Below, piece by piece: positions 63,899-64,000 of a DNA stretch of 64,000 nucleotides. This DNA is from Caryophanales bacterium (GTDB taxonomy: Bacteria > Bacillota > Bacilli > JARBTR01): contig JARBTR010000008.1 of the NCBI GenBank assembly GCA_029240105.1, positions 1 through 64,000 of the forward strand, given 5' to 3'. Made by a program: the position numbers and the translations under genes. The notes beneath the pieces are model-generated. The model searched no databases. It saw nothing but the letters and a program-made list of their open reading frames with translations, and had not been told where the DNA came from. Every line of letters begins with the position of its first letter. Position 1 is the stretch's first letter.

Positions 63899-64000
63899 TT
63901 AACTATTTATTGAAAAGTATTTTTCAAGTTCTACCATCATTCCCTGCACAGTAAACTCTGATGGGCTAAGTGATACTTTTAAGCCTAACTCTTCTATTCG
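63899..64000 (-). CDS. hemD: uroporphyrinogen-III synthase, C-terminal end only
   Basis: One minus-strand frame reads from the window edge, GLKVSLSPSEFTVQGMMVEL, to a stop at 63899. The ending S.SPSEFTVQGM...L is that of HemD proteins, and the position next to hemB agrees. The start lies beyond the window. Confidence 0.8.
   Translation of the reverse strand, partial: RIEELGLKVSLSPSEFTVQGMMVELEKYFSINS

Noticed and set aside
1..64000. tRNA or rRNA genes
   Set aside because: No cloverleaf or rRNA sequence was recognised on either strand; the only tRNA-related element is the valS T-box.

Overview
The window is AT-rich chromosomal DNA from a spore-forming Firmicute of the Bacillaceae/Planococcaceae type (a Lysinibacillus- or Solibacillus-like organism is a reasonable guess). 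The right part holds the Bacillus-type core block hemD-hemB-hemL-spoVID-ysxE-valS, with valS behind a T-box leader. SpoVID and YsxE are spore morphogenesis and coat proteins. The core block is no longer contiguous: accessory genes sit between hemL and spoVID, and between ysxE and valS.

Layout. 1-2.0 kb: end of an RMD1/DUF155 gene, an IS4-type transposase relic and a secreted Cys-rich protein. 2.0-7.8 kb: sstT, then a threonine operon (ACT-domain protein, hom, thrC, thrB) read leftwards from a clear sigma-A promoter. 8-9.3 kb: an M20 amidohydrolase richer in G+C than its surroundings. 9.3-43.7 kb: a long accessory island downstream of valS. It holds an amidohydrolase, a PAS protein, two GNAT proteins, a D-2-hydroxyacid dehydrogenase, an HD protein, a Bce-type two-component/ABC module, topB and a defence cluster. 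The defence cluster contains a TrlF-like PHP/ATPase, a Septu-like ATPase plus HNH pair, a single-chain restriction-modification enzyme, an EDxHD-type endonuclease-like protein, an EcsC protein and an HNH protein. 43.7-46.9 kb: valS and its T-box. 46.9-49.1 kb: four paralogous small membrane proteins with an XRE regulator. 49.2-52 kb: arsM-arsR-arsC-acr3. 52.3-57 kb: M23 peptidase, small membrane protein, ysxE, spoVID. 57.2-61.4 kb: ECF sigma/RsgI-like pair, a secreted protein and a PadR-FtsW-like cassette. 61.5-64 kb: hemL, hemB, end of hemD.

The main observation is that the island downstream of valS is punctuated by repeated relics of the valS 3' end. Seven relics combine the valS terminator with a piece of valS coding sequence or its immediate flank (near 11.0, 14.1, 17.8, 18.9, 30.1, 34.8 and 42.4 kb). 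Two more preserve mainly the terminator region (23.7 and 26.6 kb). A short, partly palindromic boundary motif also occurs alone (15.8, 16.5, 39.25 kb). Terminator stems differ between relics but several keep pairing, and the best relic carries coherent amino-acid variants. The relics therefore look like valS tails of related strains rather than copies of the resident gene. The same arrangement appears at hemL (a second tail plus terminator at 59.5 kb, with the PadR-FtsW cassette between the tails) and at the PAS gene (a tail copy at 9.3 kb, with an amidohydrolase between). No integrase or intact transposase is visible. I infer that gene cassettes have repeatedly been added downstream of conserved genes, each time leaving a displaced old 3' end behind. 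The mechanism is not shown by the sequence.

All coordinates and motifs were read by eye, without alignments or database searches. Functional names rest on family motifs. Start codons were chosen from ribosome-binding sites and family length.
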